From NCBI RefSeq assembly GCF_900102545.1, contig NZ_FNBN01000016.1, forward strand, positions 1 through 64,000: a DNA stretch of 64,000 bases, written 5' to 3'. This document shows positions 62,295 to 64,000 of this stretch, piece after piece. The stretch's first letter is position 1. Every line of letters begins with the position of its first letter. Below the pieces are notes generated by a model that was not told where the DNA came from, did not search any database, and saw only the letters and a program-made list of their open reading frames with translations. A program made the translations under genes and the position numbers. Source of the DNA: Chitinophaga filiformis. Lineage in GTDB: Bacteria; Bacteroidota; Bacteroidia; Chitinophagales; Chitinophagaceae.

Positions 62295-63704
62295 TCAGAT
62301 ATTTTGAGCCATTATAATGGCCTGTTTTAATGCATTCAGTTTATTATTCACTTCTTCCAGTTCGGACGATGCGACAGATTTCGCTACTATACCGGCTCCT
62401 GCCTGGTAGTACAATGTGTTGGCTTTACTCAATACAGAACGAATCATGATCGCATGGTTGAAATCACCGTTGAATCCTACTGATCCGATACAGCCACCGT
62501 AGAAACCACGTGCTGTCGGTTCATTTTCATCAATGATCTCCATCGCCCTGTATTTCGGCGCGCCAGACAATGTACCTGCCGGGAAAGTAGCAGCCAGCAA
62601 AGAGAAGGGATTCAGCCCTGACTGTATCTTACCTGTCACTTCACTCACCAGGTGAATGACATGTGAGTAGTACTGTATCTTCCTATATGATTCCACTTCC
62701 ACATCTGTTGCCAGTCTGCTGAGGTCATTCCTGGCGAGGTCTACCAGCATTACATGTTCTGCATTTTCCTTCGGATCTTCCAGTAGTCGTGCAGCCAGTT
62801 GTCTATCCTGTTCATCATCGCCGGTACGTTTGAAGGTACCTGCAATAGGATGGATCGTTGCTTTATTATCTTTAATGATCAGCTGTGCCTCTGGTGAGGA
62901 GCCCATTAATTTATAATCGCCGTAATCGAAGAAGAAGAGATAAGGGGAAGGGTTAATAGAGCGGAGCGCGCGGTACACATTGAATTCGTCACCTTTGAAC
63001 TTTTGCTGGAAGGCTCTGGAGAGTACTACCTGGAAAACGTCTCCGCGGAAGCAGTGTTGTTTACCTTTTTCGACGATCTCCATATATTGTTCATTCGTCA
63101 GGTTGCTCTTTTCGTCTCCATCTGCTTTGAAACCGTATGTCGGTACATCTTTTTGCCTTATCAAAGATTCAATGAGATCAAATTCGCTGTCAAGGCCTTC
63201 CACCACATTTTCACAGAGATAAAGCTCATCTTTAAAGTGATTGATGGCGATGATGTATTGATAAAAGCGGTATCGCATCAATGGGATGGTGTTACCGTTC
63301 TGTTTATCCTTATTAAATTCTATTGTTTCGAAGAACTGTACTGAATCAAATGTGCTGTATCCGAATAAGCTGTGCACCACAGGCAGTACCGGCTTATCGG
63401 CGAAGGTGAAGTTACCGAGGAACTTCTGGAGCTCAGTCAGCACGCTTTGTTTGTTCTTCAGTTGTTTCCTTTCCGGCGGGAGATTAGGATACTTAAATTC
63501 AAAATCCGTGGTGCTGGTTACTTCTATTCCAGCTATTGGCTGGATGCAGATGAAGGAGAAACTGTTTTCACTGGCGCGATAGTCTGTACTTTCCAGCAGT
63601 ACGGTACCAGGAAACTTGTCGCGGAGCCGCAAATAGATACCAACAGGCGTGAATACGTCTGCCAGCATTTTCTTTGATTTTGATTTTACTTGAATACTAC
63701 CCAT
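62295..63704 (-). CDS. trpE: anthranilate synthase component I
   Basis: A 469-residue chorismate-binding enzyme. The LLESTDY segment near residue 37 is the feedback site that binds tryptophan in the family. PIAGTFKRTGDDEQD, HVMLVDLARNDLSR and FPAGTLSGAPKYRAMEIIDE are the catalytic motifs. It is the first structural gene of the operon and is preceded by the leader peptide and attenuator, so it is regulated both by enzyme feedback and by transcription. Confidence 0.95.
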   Translation of the reverse strand: MGSIQVKSKSKKMLADVFTPVGIYLRLRDKFPGTVLLESTDYRASENSFSFICIQPIAGIEVTSTTDFEFKYPNLPPERKQLKNKQSVLTELQKFLGNFTFADKPVLPVVHSLFGYSTFDSVQFFETIEFNKDKQNGNTIPLMRYRFYQYIIAINHFKDELYLCENVVEGLDSEFDLIESLIRQKDVPTYGFKADGDEKSNLTNEQYMEIVEKGKQHCFRGDVFQVVLSRAFQQKFKGDEFNVYRALRSINPSPYLFFFDYGDYKLMGSSPEAQLIIKDNKATIHPIAGTFKRTGDDEQDRQLAARLLEDPKENAEHVMLVDLARNDLSRLATDVEVESYRKIQYYSHVIHLVSEVTGKIQSGLNPFSLLAATFPAGTLSGAPKYRAMEIIDENEPTARGFYGGCIGSVGFNGDFNHAIMIRSVLSKANTLYYQAGAGIVAKSVASSELEEVNNKLNALKQAIIMAQNI

Positions 63705-63734
63705 TGGTTTGTGATTGAGTTAGGGTGACTATCT

Positions 63735-63771
63735 AAAACGAAGAAGGCCCGCTGTGTAACAGCGAGCCTTC
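63735..63771 (-). terminator. trp attenuator terminator hairpin (3:4)
   Basis: On the minus strand a stem forms from GAAGGC (63771-63766) and GCTGT-region bases to their complements: six pairs, one mismatch (63765/63749), then five pairs (63764-63760 with 63750-63754) around a five-base loop. The U-rich TTCGTTTT follows (63742-63735). It ends about 30 bases before the trpE start. Confidence 0.8.
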
Positions 63772-63833
63772 CAATTATATTTCATTACGAAACATGGCAC
63801 TGTAACACCGTATCAGGATCTGATATTGTGCCA
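63743..63833 (-). promoter_or_regulatory. trp attenuator: alternative leader RNA pairings
   Basis: Segment 1 (TGGCAC, 63833-63828, covering the last Trp codon) pairs perfectly with segment 2 (GTGCCA, 63800-63795). Segment 2 extended (GTGTTACAG, 63808-63800) pairs with CTGTTACAC of segment 3 (63762-63754) at eight of nine positions, and this would break the 3:4 terminator. An inner ATCAG/CTGAT hairpin spans the leader stop codon. A ribosome stalled on the Trp codons would mask segment 1 and favour 2:3, allowing read-through. Confidence 0.75.
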
Positions 63834-63866
63834 CCACCAATGCTTGTTTGTAATAACTGTTATCAT
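63813..63866 (-). CDS. trpL: trp operon leader peptide
   Basis: A 17-residue frame, MITVITNKHWWWHNIRS, with three consecutive TGG codons (63839-63831) and stop TGA at 63815-63813. Tryptophan is the rarest residue, so three in a row directly before the anthranilate synthase gene, ahead of a terminator, is strong evidence for a leader peptide. It is too short for usual gene finders. It is read in a different frame from a longer overlapping ORF that has no Trp. Confidence 0.85.
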   Translation of the reverse strand: MITVITNKHWWWHNIRS

Positions 63867-63885
63867 GTTTTAATTTCTTGCGGAA

Positions 63886-63917
63886 CAAATATCCGGTGTT
63901 TTTTGAAAACATGCAAG
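63886..63917 (-). promoter_or_regulatory. candidate promoter of the trp-his operon
   Basis: On the minus strand CTTG (63917-63914), 20 bases, then GATATTTG (63893-63886) approximate TTTG-N-TAnnTTTG, each box missing one base. It would start transcription about 12-15 bases before the leader peptide ATG. Confidence 0.4.
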
Positions 63918-64000
63918 TTTTTTTTGAAATTCTTTGTGAAGTGATGACCTTCAGGCTTTTTGCTGTGAATTCTGTCAATATTTGCTCCTCTTCCATCTCT

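Noticed and set aside
63720..63776. Alternative 18-residue leader peptide containing one Trp (MKYNWKARCYTAGLLRFR)
   Set aside because: It lies across the terminator stem itself and has a single Trp codon, so it fits attenuation poorly compared with the WWW peptide upstream.
63775..63996. 73-codon minus-strand ORF before trpE
   Set aside because: It overlaps the leader peptide in another frame, has no recognisable family or Trp codons, and runs through the attenuator. It is best explained as chance.

Overview
The window reads as a chromosomal segment of a Chitinophaga-like member of the Bacteroidota. The evidence is the set of lineage-typical families (DUF4270, DUF4369/TlpA, DUF4907, DUF6702, M56 with a TonB-plug segment, LytTR/His_kinase pair), the absence of clear Shine-Dalgarno sequences, and several upstream elements that fit the Bacteroidota promoter pattern TTTG-N19..21-TAnnTTTG. 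No tRNA, rRNA, CRISPR array, transposase or phage gene was seen.

Layout. 1-602 is non-coding and rich in inverted repeats. 603-6276 holds an esterase, an SPFH/ribbon-helix-helix pair, and an M1 peptidase/HupE/DUF6702 group. 6282-31873 is one almost gapless minus-strand operon of 25 genes for a flexirubin/aryl-polyene-type pigment. It begins with a tyrosine ammonia-lyase that supplies the aromatic starter. It carries ketosynthases (three with an active-site Cys, one Cys-less partner, one short thiolase-like protein), two acyl carrier proteins, a ketoreductase, two hotdog dehydratases, a thioesterase, an O-methyltransferase and a phenolic-halogenase-like flavoenzyme. It also carries acyltransferases, a LolA/lipoprotein/MMPL export group (the MMPL protein is fused to an acyltransferase and a methyltransferase), AcpS and a starter-activating ligase. 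32034-37472 is a minus-strand envelope operon (LtaS-like enzyme, methyltransferase, PAP2, ZIP, CNNM/CorC). 37698-40345 has glmM and a cysteine desulfurase on the plus strand, each with a terminator. 40439-49385 has a LytTR two-component pair, surface lipoproteins, an outer-membrane protein, a GH1 beta-glucosidase and a formylglycine-generating-enzyme-like lipoprotein. 49467-51463 is a BlaI/M56 pair with a probable autoregulatory operator over its promoter. 51634-54030 has two paralogous TlpA-type thioredoxins.

54049-63704 is a minus-strand amino-acid operon that joins a complete trp set (trpEGDCFBA) directly to the second half of a his set (hisH, GNAT-hisA fusion, hisF, hisIE). In front of trpE there is a textbook attenuator that a plain ORF listing misses: a 17-residue leader peptide with three consecutive Trp codons, followed by mutually exclusive 1:2, 2:3 and 3:4 (terminator) pairings. 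If the operon is read through, histidine genes are controlled by tryptophan supply. The strongest candidates for something under-described are this attenuated trp-his hybrid operon with its GNAT-HisA fusion, and the trifunctional MMPL-acyltransferase-methyltransferase of the pigment operon.
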